NCBI RefSeq assembly: GCF_900156175.1
Contig: NZ_FTMV01000001.1
Span: forward strand, 558,001 to 622,000
Source of the DNA: Janthinobacterium sp. TND4EL3
GTDB taxonomy: Bacteria > Pseudomonadota > Gammaproteobacteria > Burkholderiales > Burkholderiaceae_D
Length of the DNA: 64,000 nt
Reading direction: 5' to 3'
Under the pieces are notes generated by a model that made no database searches, was not told the DNA's origin, and was given only the letters and a program-made list of their open reading frames with translations. Below, piece after piece: positions 19,247 to 26,887 of this stretch (within the stretch, counting starts at the first letter, position 1; every line of letters starts with the position of its first letter). The position numbers and the translations under genes are program-made.

Positions 19247-20096
19247 AACTGTCCTCATTAGGTATAGGCGACGGAATGCCACCTCGCCACGGAATGTAAC
19301 TGCGTTCTGCGGATAACTTGGATTTTCTACCGACTGGACTAGTGGGGCCCGCCGTACAGCCTAGAGGGCTAGGGGCTGTTCAATCTCTGGAAGACCATAT
19401 GTGCAGGACCGTTACATCCCTCAGCTGTCATAAACGTGGACAAAAAAAGGTAAAACGGATGGCGTCCAAATGCTGGACGGCATCGGTCGCAGCGCCAAGC
19501 ACTGTAGCGCCGCGTCAAAACCGACGGGCTGTAGGCTTTGCCAGCTTGGCCGGTCTGCCATTGTCGGCGCTTCGTTCCGCTGGAAAATCGCTCTTTTCCG
19601 CTGGAAAGTTGCCTGTTTCCGCTGGAATGCCGGTGGAAGACTGTCGGAAGCGAGGGCGATTGCGGCGCTGTGGCATCGGACTGCACCCTGATGGGCCAGG
19701 CCAAGGCGTGACGCGCGGCGAAGGCATGGCGGGCCGCCTGGTGCGCGCCAGCGGGTCCGACAGACCCCATAGGCGGGGCGGGGTCGAATCTCTGGAGCCT
19801 TTCCGGCCTAGACCACCTGCTTCCTCACGCGCAGAAAATTTCCCCCAATTCAAACGGAATTCAAATGGCATGCTTGCCCAATAAGCTTGCAGGCCGCGCC
19901 AATGCTGGCTTTGCGCTGCTGCGAAATCAAATGCCGGTCATTATTTTAGACACTGATGGAGAATGGAGGTAAGTTGTAAATGAGTCACTCGTGCTTGACA
20001 TATGATGCTGTCACGACGATGCTTCTTGGAAAGGAATCTATCAGCCAGGGTAACCAATATCGTCATAATTCAGGTGTCGCTTAACCAAGGGTACAA
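19247..20096. other. Stretch without a supported gene
   Basis: No frame here has a convincing start, ribosome site and composition; a 188-codon plus-strand frame at 19318-19884 has none of these. The notable content is the phased TTCCGCTGGAA repeat at 19575-19628. The region may hold promoters for the small membrane protein that follows. Confidence 0.6.
19575..19628 (+). repeat. Three TTCCGCTGGAA boxes at exact 21-bp period
   Basis: The dyad TTCC-N3-GGAA occurs at 19575, 19596 and 19617, i.e. two helical turns apart, with diverged spacers. Period and symmetry suggest protein-binding sites on one DNA face. Confidence 0.6.
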
Positions 20097-20276
20097 ATGA
20101 AAAAGATTTTTAGTATTTACGTCTTCACGACCGTCGGTGCGATTTTTGGAAATTTGCTTTATGTCCACACTCTCGGGGACCTAAGCGACTATCACTGGAC
20201 TCGTATTTTTGTGTTTGCGTTTTTTCTTGCGACGATATTTGCTTTGCTTAGAAAGCATCGGGATTCGAGTACATAA
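20097..20276 (+). CDS. Small two-helix membrane protein
   Basis: A 59-residue product with a basic start (MKKIFSIYVF), a first hydrophobic helix up to about residue 24, a polar loop (LGDLSDYHWTR) and a second helix (IFVFAFFLATIFALLRKH), ending in a positively charged tail. CCAAGGG lies upstream of the ATG. Codons are AT-rich compared with the surroundings, which suggests a different origin. I know no family for it. It could be a toxin-like or effector peptide or a remnant, but the clean topology argues for a real gene. Confidence 0.6.
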   Translation: MKKIFSIYVFTTVGAIFGNLLYVHTLGDLSDYHWTRIFVFAFFLATIFALLRKHRDSST

Positions 20277-21169
20277 TGTATTTACATCGTTGAATCTCTG
20301 GCCGGCGGATTTGGGGGAGTGAAAACGCTAGGCGAAGCAAAAAGAAAATGCCCTGCCACTGCCTAGCACCAGCAATTATTTCCGGCGCCGACTACGAACG
20401 AATTTCGTACGCAGTGAAGCCCCTTGCAAGCCCGTTCAAAGGTGCATCGAAGCCCATGCGCCGCAGCCCGTTCTACATCCTGTCTAGGCTGGCATGTACG
20501 GCCCAGCGCCTGGAATAGCTGGCCAGCACCGTCCTGATATTTGAAACCCCATGTTTCATCGCTTTCAGGGTTGCAGGCCTGCACGCCGACCAGCGAAAAT
20601 TTTCGTTCGTCGCCGCTGCCCGCCTGCAGGTGACCACGCTCGCGCTCCTAATTTTTTAGGACCGTCGCCAGTGGGCAGTCATGCCGGCCGCCGCGACGCC
20701 GGATAGAATTAGCCGGGGTGGCCCGACGCCGGAAAAATTCCCGGCGTCTTCGCAGCAGCGCCGAGACCAAAGGGGCTGGTGAATCACCCCCCCCCCCCCT
20801 TTATGTCGCATGTCGTTGGTGAGTGATTGCAACCTGATGCGCGTATTCAAATGCCGCTGGCCCAAATTCTCGGGCCAGTGTTCGCCATCAGCCTGGCGCA
20901 ACGGTGCGATTTGAAATCTGCCGGCGACGCCGGTACCGGCCAGTGCAAGCAGCCAGACGGAGGGCGCGAAGAGTCGGAATTCCACCGAGATACACATCAT
21001 CAGGGTCGAGAGGAAACGGGCGCAGCGCCGTCAATATTTTGACAGCTCCGTGCCCGGTGATGGACTCTATCAATTGCCCTTGCGATAAGATGTCGGAATG
21101 AGCGCCGCCGGCGCGCCCTGCGTGTCAGTGAAGAGTTCCACGTCATCTTTTTATCTTTGAGAATGAGCT
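20277..21169. other. Noncoding stretch with palindromes (zone A)
   Basis: No gene is supported. Short perfect hairpins lie at 20398-20408 (ACGAA/TTCGT), 20542-20558 (TGAAAC/GTTTCA), 20594-20605 (CGAAAATTTTCG), 20646-20661 (TCCTAA/TTAGGA), 20725-20748 (GACGCCGG/CCGGCGTC), 20857-20878 (CTGGCCC/GGGCCAG), 20908-20918 (GATTT/AAATC), 20929-20940 (GCCGGTACCGGC) and 21030-21043 (GTCAA/TTGAC). Most have an A/T-rich centre and G/C-rich arms. A run of 13 Cs lies at 20787-20799. Confidence 0.75.
20787..20799 (+). repeat. Poly-C tract (13)
   Basis: Thirteen consecutive Cs in noncoding DNA. Could vary in length by slippage or be a sequencing artefact. Confidence 0.8.
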
Positions 21170-21664
21170 ATGCGTACTGCAATGGGTTGGATAGTGGGAG
21201 TTATCATCTTCCTTTTGATAGGGCTTGGACTTACATACTTTGGCGATGCTGTAGGCGTTCCAGGGGCAGTTGATTTGGATGGCCCTACAATAATCACGAA
21301 CGGCAGTGGCCGCTATAGCTATGATGAAGAAGTCACATCGTTCATGACCTTTTTTGGTTACACGAGCGGTGCTTTTGCATTCATCATCGGACTATGGGCA
21401 GGGCAAGCTGCATATGCCATGCGCTGGGATGCTGGCTTCACCCAAAAAGGTTTTTACTCGTTTTTCGCTTGGTTCATTGCCCTTACGATACTAATGTTCG
21501 TTTCTGTTCTTACACATTTGGCATTCCGTCCTTTCTTCGGTGTATTCGCTTCCTACGCCCGCATGGGCGTGGAGCTCGGCGCCATAATCGGGGTTGGTTG
21601 GGCTTGCCATCAGTGGTTCAAAAACCGGCTGAAAACCTTGGAACTTGTTTCCCGGCCCGACTAG
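21170..21664 (+). CDS. Four-helix membrane protein, unknown
   Basis: The 164-residue protein has about four membrane segments: GWIVGVIIFLLIGLGLTYF, FMTFFGYTSGAFAFIIGLW, FFAWFIALTILMFVSVLTHL and MGVELGAIIGVGWACH. A polar loop (VDLDGPTIITNGSGRYSYDEE) follows the first helix. No family is recognised. The ribosome site before the ATG at 21170 is poor and an ATG four codons later is possible. AT-rich relative to the flanking palindrome DNA. It could be cargo with the neighbouring Gly-rich gene, which starts 78 bases later on the same strand. Confidence 0.7.
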   Translation: MRTAMGWIVGVIIFLLIGLGLTYFGDAVGVPGAVDLDGPTIITNGSGRYSYDEEVTSFMTFFGYTSGAFAFIIGLWAGQAAYAMRWDAGFTQKGFYSFFAWFIALTILMFVSVLTHLAFRPFFGVFASYARMGVELGAIIGVGWACHQWFKNRLKTLELVSRPD

Positions 21665-21742
21665 TCTCCCTCGCGCCCTCAACAAGGCCGATGGCATACG
21701 ATGGCGCCACGGCCATATGGCCGCCATTTTGAGGAGTTAATC

Positions 21743-21949
21743 ATGGGTAAAAGCGGAACGAGCGGAAGTGCAGGTAAGAGCGGCGGCGTCGGTACCGGCA
21801 CGCGCCAGAGCGCGGGCGGCGGCAATTCCAGCGGCGACAGTGCTCGACCAGGTGCGGGCAGCGGCAAAGGCCCGGGCAATGCGGGCGGCTGGCCGAGCAC
21901 CACCGGCGGTACGTCCGGCGGCGGCCGAAGCAACGGCAAGCCGAGATAG
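21743..21949 (+). CDS. Small Gly/Ser-rich protein
   Basis: A 68-residue product starting at an ATG ten bases after the first G of GAGGAG, an excellent ribosome site. Composition is over half Gly and Ser with scattered Lys and Arg (for example GKSGTSGSAGKSGG and GGTSGGGRSNGKPR), so it is predicted disordered and basic. It may bind nucleic acid or be a structural peptide, but no function can be assigned. The ribosome site is the main argument that it is real. A longer in-frame version starting at 21701 lacks one. Confidence 0.6.
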   Translation: MGKSGTSGSAGKSGGVGTGTRQSAGGGNSSGDSARPGAGSGKGPGNAGGWPSTTGGTSGGGRSNGKPR

Positions 21950-23935
21950 CAGTCTCAAATACCGGCCAAAACGGTATTTGACCGATGCCGCGCGGCACGT
22001 CCGGCTTTGTTCGGCACCTGCCAAGCCGGATTTGAAATCTGACTTCACAGCGGCGCGCCCTCGTCATGGACGTTACATCCGGGAATATCCCGTATGTACC
22101 ACTCAGCTGGTGCTGCGGCGAGTAGCCGGAAAATCTTCCCGCTACCAGTGCAGGCCGCCGCGATTTGCGACCCACTTAAAGTTGGTCGCAAGGGCATCGC
22201 GTTTCGCTGCCCCCTTGGCTGGCCCGGCGCCGGCCAGGCTTGCCCGCATTTCAAATGCGAGCAAGGAACCGTCGCAAGGGGGCGCTATTCCTGCACCCCC
22301 TTTTCCCGCTCCCCCCGTTTTGGGGAGCGGCATCAACCTGTGCAGCCAGCCCGGAACAAACTCTTCACGTGAGCAGATTAAAACCGCAGCCGCGCGCCCG
22401 GCGCCAGCTGCTGGGCCAAAACCTACGCTGAGTAGGCTTTACCCAGGCGCCGAGCTGCTGGCCGGCCAATACCGGCAATGTGCCGGTTTTTCTTCCTTCG
22501 ATGCGCTGCAGCGCCAGGTCTTGCCGCGATTTCAAATCGGACCAAGCGTCCGCTGGTTTGCAAGGGACTTAAAGTACCCCGCAAATTTGCAACCCTCTTA
22601 AAGAAGGTCGCAAATCCGAAGGGGGTCACGAATCGTTATGCCCTTGCCGCCGCCGTGCCCGGCCACCAATGATGCGGTGGCGGCGCACCTCGTTGTGGCG
22701 CGCGGCACGATTAACAAAACGTCGCCGTGTTTAACATCCTCGTGCACCTGAATATGAGGTTTTCTCCTATGGTGGACATCGGTTAATCTGCTGCACAGCC
22801 TTTAACAAAATGCGTTATCGGGAAATAAAATCTGCGCGTGAGGTACAGGCGGTCTAGACCAAGGCACCGGCCAGACATTGAAGGCCCCCACCCCCCAAGC
22901 GCGGAAGCCAAGCGGACGTCCGAAGTCCACAAAACGGACTTCGCCGCGTATCGCGTGCCCGGCTCGATTCTAAATACCGGATTTTCTGGTATTTGCGCTG
23001 GAGCGCCTGGATGCTGGGCCGCCCTATAGGCCACGCATGTTCCAGCCGGCTCGCTGGCTTTAGGTGTGCATACGAATTTCGTCGGCACAAAGGCGCGGGC
23101 GCGGCGACCACCAACAGCACCAGCAGGGCGTCCAAAGGCTGGACACCCTCGACGCCGACGCTCCAGAGAATTTTGGAACGCGGACAGCGCCCTGGCAACT
23201 TGGGCCCGGCTATCTGTGTTCGGAACACAGATGCAGGCTGGGCCTATCATCTTCGTTTAAACGAAGATGGCGGCCGAGCGCCTGCCATCTCCGCAAATGC
23301 AGAGATACGTGCCACATGCAAAGCCCCGGTTACTGGCGAGATGCGTCCAGATTTGGACGCATCGGCCATCTTGAGCCGTGCTGCCAGCACGGGGCCACGT
23401 TGGCTGATATTGTGACCGGTCACAAGATAGCCCCGCCCGTAGCCGGTATCTCCGGATTTCCGAAGATGCAAGGGGCGGCGCTGCGCAATCTGCTGCTGAT
23501 GCGCTCCCGGCGACAGTTTGACACCGGCGCCGGCGCATCGGTTCAGAAACCCTTTCGAAACGGTTCCGCTACGGTAGCGTAACTGTAACGTTACCCCTCC
23601 GTTACCGCCGGCGCGCCCAGCGCCATCCGGCACCACCAGGGCCGCACCAATCCCCTAAATTTTCAAGAGGTTGCGGCCCAGTGCGCTCAGGGGAGTCGAT
23701 GCCCTGCAAATGGCGCATCTCTTCACGGTGAAGAGATACAAACCCCGACCCGTACGGGTCAGATGGGTGCACCCGGCCGCGCGCCCGACATCGCTCTGCG
23801 CAATCGGCTAAATTTTCAGCCCATTGCCGACCAGCTCCGGCCAATTCGCCAGGAGGTCAACGGCCCGAATATTTGGGGCGAATCAATCGGGCTGTGCGTT
23901 GAAGGCTTATCCTGAAGCTTCTTAGGGGAGGAGAT
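21950..23935. other. Noncoding stretch dense in palindromes (zone B)
   Basis: No gene is supported in 2 kb. Clear hairpins or perfect palindromes are at 21956-21980, 22029-22039, 22080-22092, 22165-22191, 22245-22259, 22306-22330, 22471-22487, 22527-22539, 22557-22585, 22586-22614, 22921-22943, 22972-22994, 23066-23090, 23212-23232, 23248-23269 (22-base perfect palindrome), 23287-23306, 23340-23363, 23376-23392, 23410-23425 (TTGTGACCGGTCACAA), 23717-23737, 23747-23760 (GACCCGTACGGGTC), 23765-23774 and 23802-23825. Units are 10-29 bases, mostly of different sequence, and spaced tens of bases apart. Confidence 0.8.
22557..22614 (+). repeat. Two adjoining hairpins centred on CTTAAAG
   Basis: TTTGC..GGG.CTTaAAG..CCC.GCAAA (22557-22585) and TTTGC.ACC.TCTTaAAGA.GGT.GCAAA (22586-22614) abut. 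A related hairpin TTGCGACC..ACTTaAAGT..GGTCGCAA is at 22165-22191. Arms, centre and the position of unpaired bases are shared. Confidence 0.65.
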
Positions 23936-24133
23936 ATGCCTAACGAGCGTCGGCGGGATGCAGGGCTGGCCAGCATCATTGACCAGATTATCGAGATGCG
24001 CGCGATTCGCGGTTTGCCCTTTGTCGCAAGGTGGCTGAAATATTGCGGCATCGATGAGCAGGTTGCTGCCCGTGTGATGTCAGACGCATGGCGCCGGCGG
24101 CCAGTGGTGCCGCCGCCGGAGCGCGAGATATAA
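23936..24133 (+). CDS. Small basic helical protein, unknown
   Basis: A 65-residue product with a strong ribosome site (GGGGAGGAG) before the ATG. The sequence (NERRRDAGLASIIDQIIEMRAIRG, then RWLKYCGIDEQVAARVMSD) suggests two or three helices and a Pro-rich charged tail. It resembles in size the small regulatory proteins of integrative elements but I do not recognise a family. It is the only supported gene between 21949 and 24876. Confidence 0.6.
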   Translation: MPNERRRDAGLASIIDQIIEMRAIRGLPFVARWLKYCGIDEQVAARVMSDAWRRRPVVPPPEREI

Positions 24134-24875
24134 GGCCGCCCTTCACTCAGCGGAATTCTTCGCTCAGTGCCCATCAGGGCGTGCACCAGGTCAAAGGGTC
24201 TGCGTACTGTGCAGCCCCTTACCGGCGCCGCATGGGGGTGTTCGAAAATTTATGGATACCCCCCGGCGGCCAGACGGCCAGAAATTTTTGGAGGTCGTGC
24301 ACAGCACTGGCGCCGGTCGAGCGCCGACCTTTTCCCCGGAACGGGGGAGAACCCCAGCCAGGCTTTTTCCAGCACCGGAAACAACCAGCCACTCCGGCGG
24401 CGGGGTCTCCTCAAATCTGAGGACACCCCCTGTCCCGAATCGGGACACGTCCCGAAACAGGACACCTGTCCCGAATCGGGACTAGCTGGCGCCCACGACA
24501 TGCCGGGCTCAATGGCGTGCAGCGCGTCCGGCCGACGTGGGCTGAATATTTAGCTGACGTTGCGTACCTCGCCGGCCGCACGCCGCCGCGCGACGATGGC
24601 TCAAAAGTGAGCCGTCCTCGTCCTAAGCCAGACGGTACGCCGGCGGATGGCAACAGCCGTTGAGCGAACGTTGAACGGCCGTGGCCGAGCCAGGCCGCTG
24701 GCGGGTAAATGAGGTGCCGGCAGATTTGACGGCCTTGTTCATGCAGTGGCTATTTCCCCCTATCCGAGCGGTGCGTACGGTTGCTTTCGCGAGCAGGCTC
24801 AGGTGGCAAACGGCGACGTGCATGCAGTCGAGCGGCAAACACTACCATCGACAGTCTTGGCAACACGGCGGAGAA
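24134..24875. other. Noncoding stretch with palindromes (zone C)
   Basis: No gene is supported. A cluster of hairpins lies at 24408-24482: TCCTCA/TGAGGA around AATC, then TGTCCCG/CGGGACA around AAT at 24431-24447, and its repeat at 24467-24482. Composition turns AT-rich after about 24920. Confidence 0.7.
24408..24482 (+). repeat. Hairpin cluster with duplicated TGTCCCGAATCGGGAC
   Basis: The 16-mer TGTCCCGAATCGGGAC occurs at 24431 and 24467, 36 bases apart. A third hairpin TCCTCAAATCTGAGGA precedes them at 24408. Loops share the core AAT or AATC. Confidence 0.75.
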
Positions 24876-25478
24876 TTAAGGACTTGGCGGCGAGGCAGGT
24901 GGGTCATAAGGGTCAGGCTGATGCATCCTATCCCCTAAATAATAAAGACCCCATAAAGTCACTACAACAAGTTGAAATAAAAAAAGCAGATATATACCTA
25001 ATGCCAGTAGCGATAAAGCGTCAACGAACATGGGAGTAAATAGGTTACGAGCTGGCGCTGCGACTGCGCGGCAATAGTAAGCCAAGAGACTCAGGACGAT
25101 ACTTACTGCTGTCAAATAGGCGAACATCAAACATAAAAACCTTCTTCGCGTAAGTTTCATTTCTACCCACGTACCTGAATAACTTGTATGCAATGTCGGC
25201 GTAGGAGAAGGTATAACTTTATCAAGTGTTGTTTGTTGTCCAAAAGTAGCAATTGCGGCAAGAGCAGCAATGTAGAATCCAGGCAACCCTTGCACAAAAC
25301 CCTGTGCGGATGAAATAAGCCCATCCGCAGCCCAAATATTTATAGATTGTCTAAATGGAAGTATCAAAAATAGTGCAGCAAAAGTTAGTACAGCAGGGAC
25401 GAGCCAATTTACCCTCTTTATTACAGGGTGTTGGATTAATATATAACTGAAAGGTCTTAGTAGTTGATACCAGAGCAT
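24876..25478 (-). CDS. Multi-spanning membrane protein of candidate defence cassette
   Basis: The 200-residue product has four or five hydrophobic segments: NWLVPAVLTFAALFLIL, GLPGFYIAALAAIATF, LCLMFAYLTAVSIVLSLLAYY and a long stretch FVDALSLLALGIYLLFLFQL continuing to VVVTLWGLYYLG. It ends in a Pro-rich cytoplasmic-looking tail (HQPDPYDPPASPPSP). It follows the 319-residue gene with almost no gap. A TTG at 25487 immediately after that gene's TGA is an alternative start. AT-rich composition unlike the flanks. A membrane effector coupled to a soluble partner is a common plan of abortive-infection systems, but this is inference. Confidence 0.75.
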   Translation of the reverse strand: MLWYQLLRPFSYILIQHPVIKRVNWLVPAVLTFAALFLILPFRQSINIWAADGLISSAQGFVQGLPGFYIAALAAIATFGQQTTLDKVIPSPTPTLHTSYSGTWVEMKLTRRRFLCLMFAYLTAVSIVLSLLAYYCRAVAAPARNLFTPMFVDALSLLALGIYLLFLFQLVVVTLWGLYYLGDRMHQPDPYDPPASPPSP

Positions 25479-25487
25479 TTTATTCAA

Positions 25488-26447
25488 TCATAGAAGGGCA
25501 TACATCTTCCCGGAAATCTCGCCCTGCACGGTCTCAAAGCCGGTATCCAGGCGAACGGTAAAATTTTCCAACCGAGCTTTCTTTACAAATCGGTCTTCAT
25601 TTACAAGTTGTAAAGTTCTTGCATCGAGCTCGACTTTTCTGGCGAAGTTAGCATCATCAGTGTAGACCACTCGTACGCTAGTAAACTGATTTGCATCAGC
25701 AGTTTTACAGACAGATTTAACAGTGTCCCATACCGGATGCTTTTTGTCTCTTGGTTTTAAGTAAATGACTTTCTTTTGTTCTATCGCAGTTGCGGCTGCA
25801 TCAAAAGCGACAGCAGCTTTAGTAAAGTCAGATATTTCCAACCCGCTTAAAACGCCAGCATTTAATTCTTTTTCAAAGCTTGCGGATAAGTGTCCTCGGA
25901 ATAAGAATTTATATTTTGCAAATCTTCTTAGTGCAGGGTCTCCACTCGCATCATTGACATAAAAAAACGTCCTATTCGCGATTGCTGAGCTTCGCAAAAC
26001 CATTCCTATCAGCATGCAAACATCTTTACTGCTTATTCCAATTGAATCTTCAATCAGGGTAACGTATGTATTTCCGCGAACCGGAATTAAATTAATCGCT
26101 ACGTGCGCGGATGAGGCATTCCCTTCATTGCCTTGTTTTGGCGAAACATTAAAGTGTGCCGAGCTTGGGTCTGATATTGCTTGGTCCGCAGCAAGCGTAT
26201 CCGAACGATTTATAAGAATAATAGCTTTATTCCTAGTTGTATCTATTTGAATATCTGCAATGTGAAAAGTTTCTGTTTTTGTCCTATTTCTACGGTGGCA
26301 TGGGTCTACTATGAGGTGCGCCTTCATATTAGCCAGCAAATCCGCCATAGAGCGCGGCGGCAAATCGATTGCGCCTAAATTTTTGTCATTAGCATGGGCG
26401 CTGACTTGGCAATCAAAATATTTCACTGTACGAGTATTCGATTTCAT
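25488..26447 (-). CDS. Soluble protein of candidate defence cassette, unknown
   Basis: The 319-residue protein has no signal peptide or membrane helix and mixed alpha/beta character. I do not recognise a catalytic motif. The C-terminal third (FTSVRVVYTDDANFARKVELDARTL and FETVQGEISGKMYALL) looks like a beta-rich domain. It is first of a two-gene minus-strand operon with the membrane protein. The pair sits alone in AT-rich DNA between noncoding regions, typical of cargo. Sizes (about 320 and 200 residues, one soluble and one four-helix) resemble those of Kiwa, but the gene order is reversed relative to kwaA-kwaB and I see no decisive similarity. Confidence 0.75.
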   Translation of the reverse strand: MKSNTRTVKYFDCQVSAHANDKNLGAIDLPPRSMADLLANMKAHLIVDPCHRRNRTKTETFHIADIQIDTTRNKAIILINRSDTLAADQAISDPSSAHFNVSPKQGNEGNASSAHVAINLIPVRGNTYVTLIEDSIGISSKDVCMLIGMVLRSSAIANRTFFYVNDASGDPALRRFAKYKFLFRGHLSASFEKELNAGVLSGLEISDFTKAAVAFDAAATAIEQKKVIYLKPRDKKHPVWDTVKSVCKTADANQFTSVRVVYTDDANFARKVELDARTLQLVNEDRFVKKARLENFTVRLDTGFETVQGEISGKMYALL

Positions 26448-26887
26448 GTATTCGTGTCTTGGACAAAATAGTTATATGTATGTCAGATTATAAACATGTT
26501 GCCCTCGACAAAACACTCCAATTGTCACACATCCCAAGTGCCAAGACAGAATGAGGTAAAAATATCAATAATGCAATTTTATCTAATGGATGCTAAAATG
26601 GCGGCCGACGAAAAGCCTTGACGCCTTGCCATTCGACCGTCTATCCTAAAAACGTTCCCGAAAAAGAGGGAACCGGGATTGGCGTCCTGCAACTACAAGG
26701 CGCGAAGCCTTCAAACATTGATGGCTTTTTTTTCGCGCAACGCATTGGCTTTTCTCCTATGGAGGGCCGTGTGAGGGGGCAGCAATGCCCACTGGTTACT
26801 TGTGGCCAGCACGCCAACCTTGCACGGTCTTCCACCCCGATTGGCGTCGGGATGGTTGATTTTCAAATCAATCACAAGGAGCACACC
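26448..26887 (+). promoter_or_regulatory. Leader of the small-gene operon, possible P4-like control region
   Basis: A 440-base region upstream of a long polycistron. It contains an extended -10 (TGCTAAAAT at 26591-26599), an internal terminator-like hairpin at 26705-26733, a CTCC/GGAG hairpin near 26752-26764, an imperfect stem around CTGG..CCAG at 26790-26813, and a perfect TTGATTT/AAATCAA hairpin at 26856-26871 just before the ribosome site. Read in frame with the first gene it encodes a peptide containing SPMEGRVRGQQ, which recalls the Ash/Icd-like frames in phage P4 leaders. The direct repeat GATTGGCGTC occurs at 26678 and 26839. Confidence 0.45.
26705..26733 (+). terminator. Terminator-like hairpin inside the leader
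   Basis: AAGCC and GGCTT pair across 13 bases, followed by a run of eight Ts; outer CGCGAA/TTCGCG can also pair. It lies 155 bases before the first gene, so it would act as an attenuator. Confidence 0.55.

Noticed and set aside
19318-19884. 188-codon plus-strand frame in the element
   Set aside because: No ribosome site, skewed Ser/Arg/Pro composition and it runs over the phased repeats.
21768-22601. 277-codon plus-strand frame over the palindrome zone
   Set aside because: Reads through hairpins with Ala/Pro/Arg-rich composition and overlaps the small Gly-rich gene that has a good ribosome site.
20390-24560. CRISPR array or integron attC array as explanation of the palindromes
   Set aside because: No constant repeat, no regular spacing, no cas or integron integrase gene, and arms differ between units.
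24876-26447. Naming the two-gene cassette Kiwa
   Set aside because: Only protein sizes and topology agree; gene order is reversed and no diagnostic motif is recognised.
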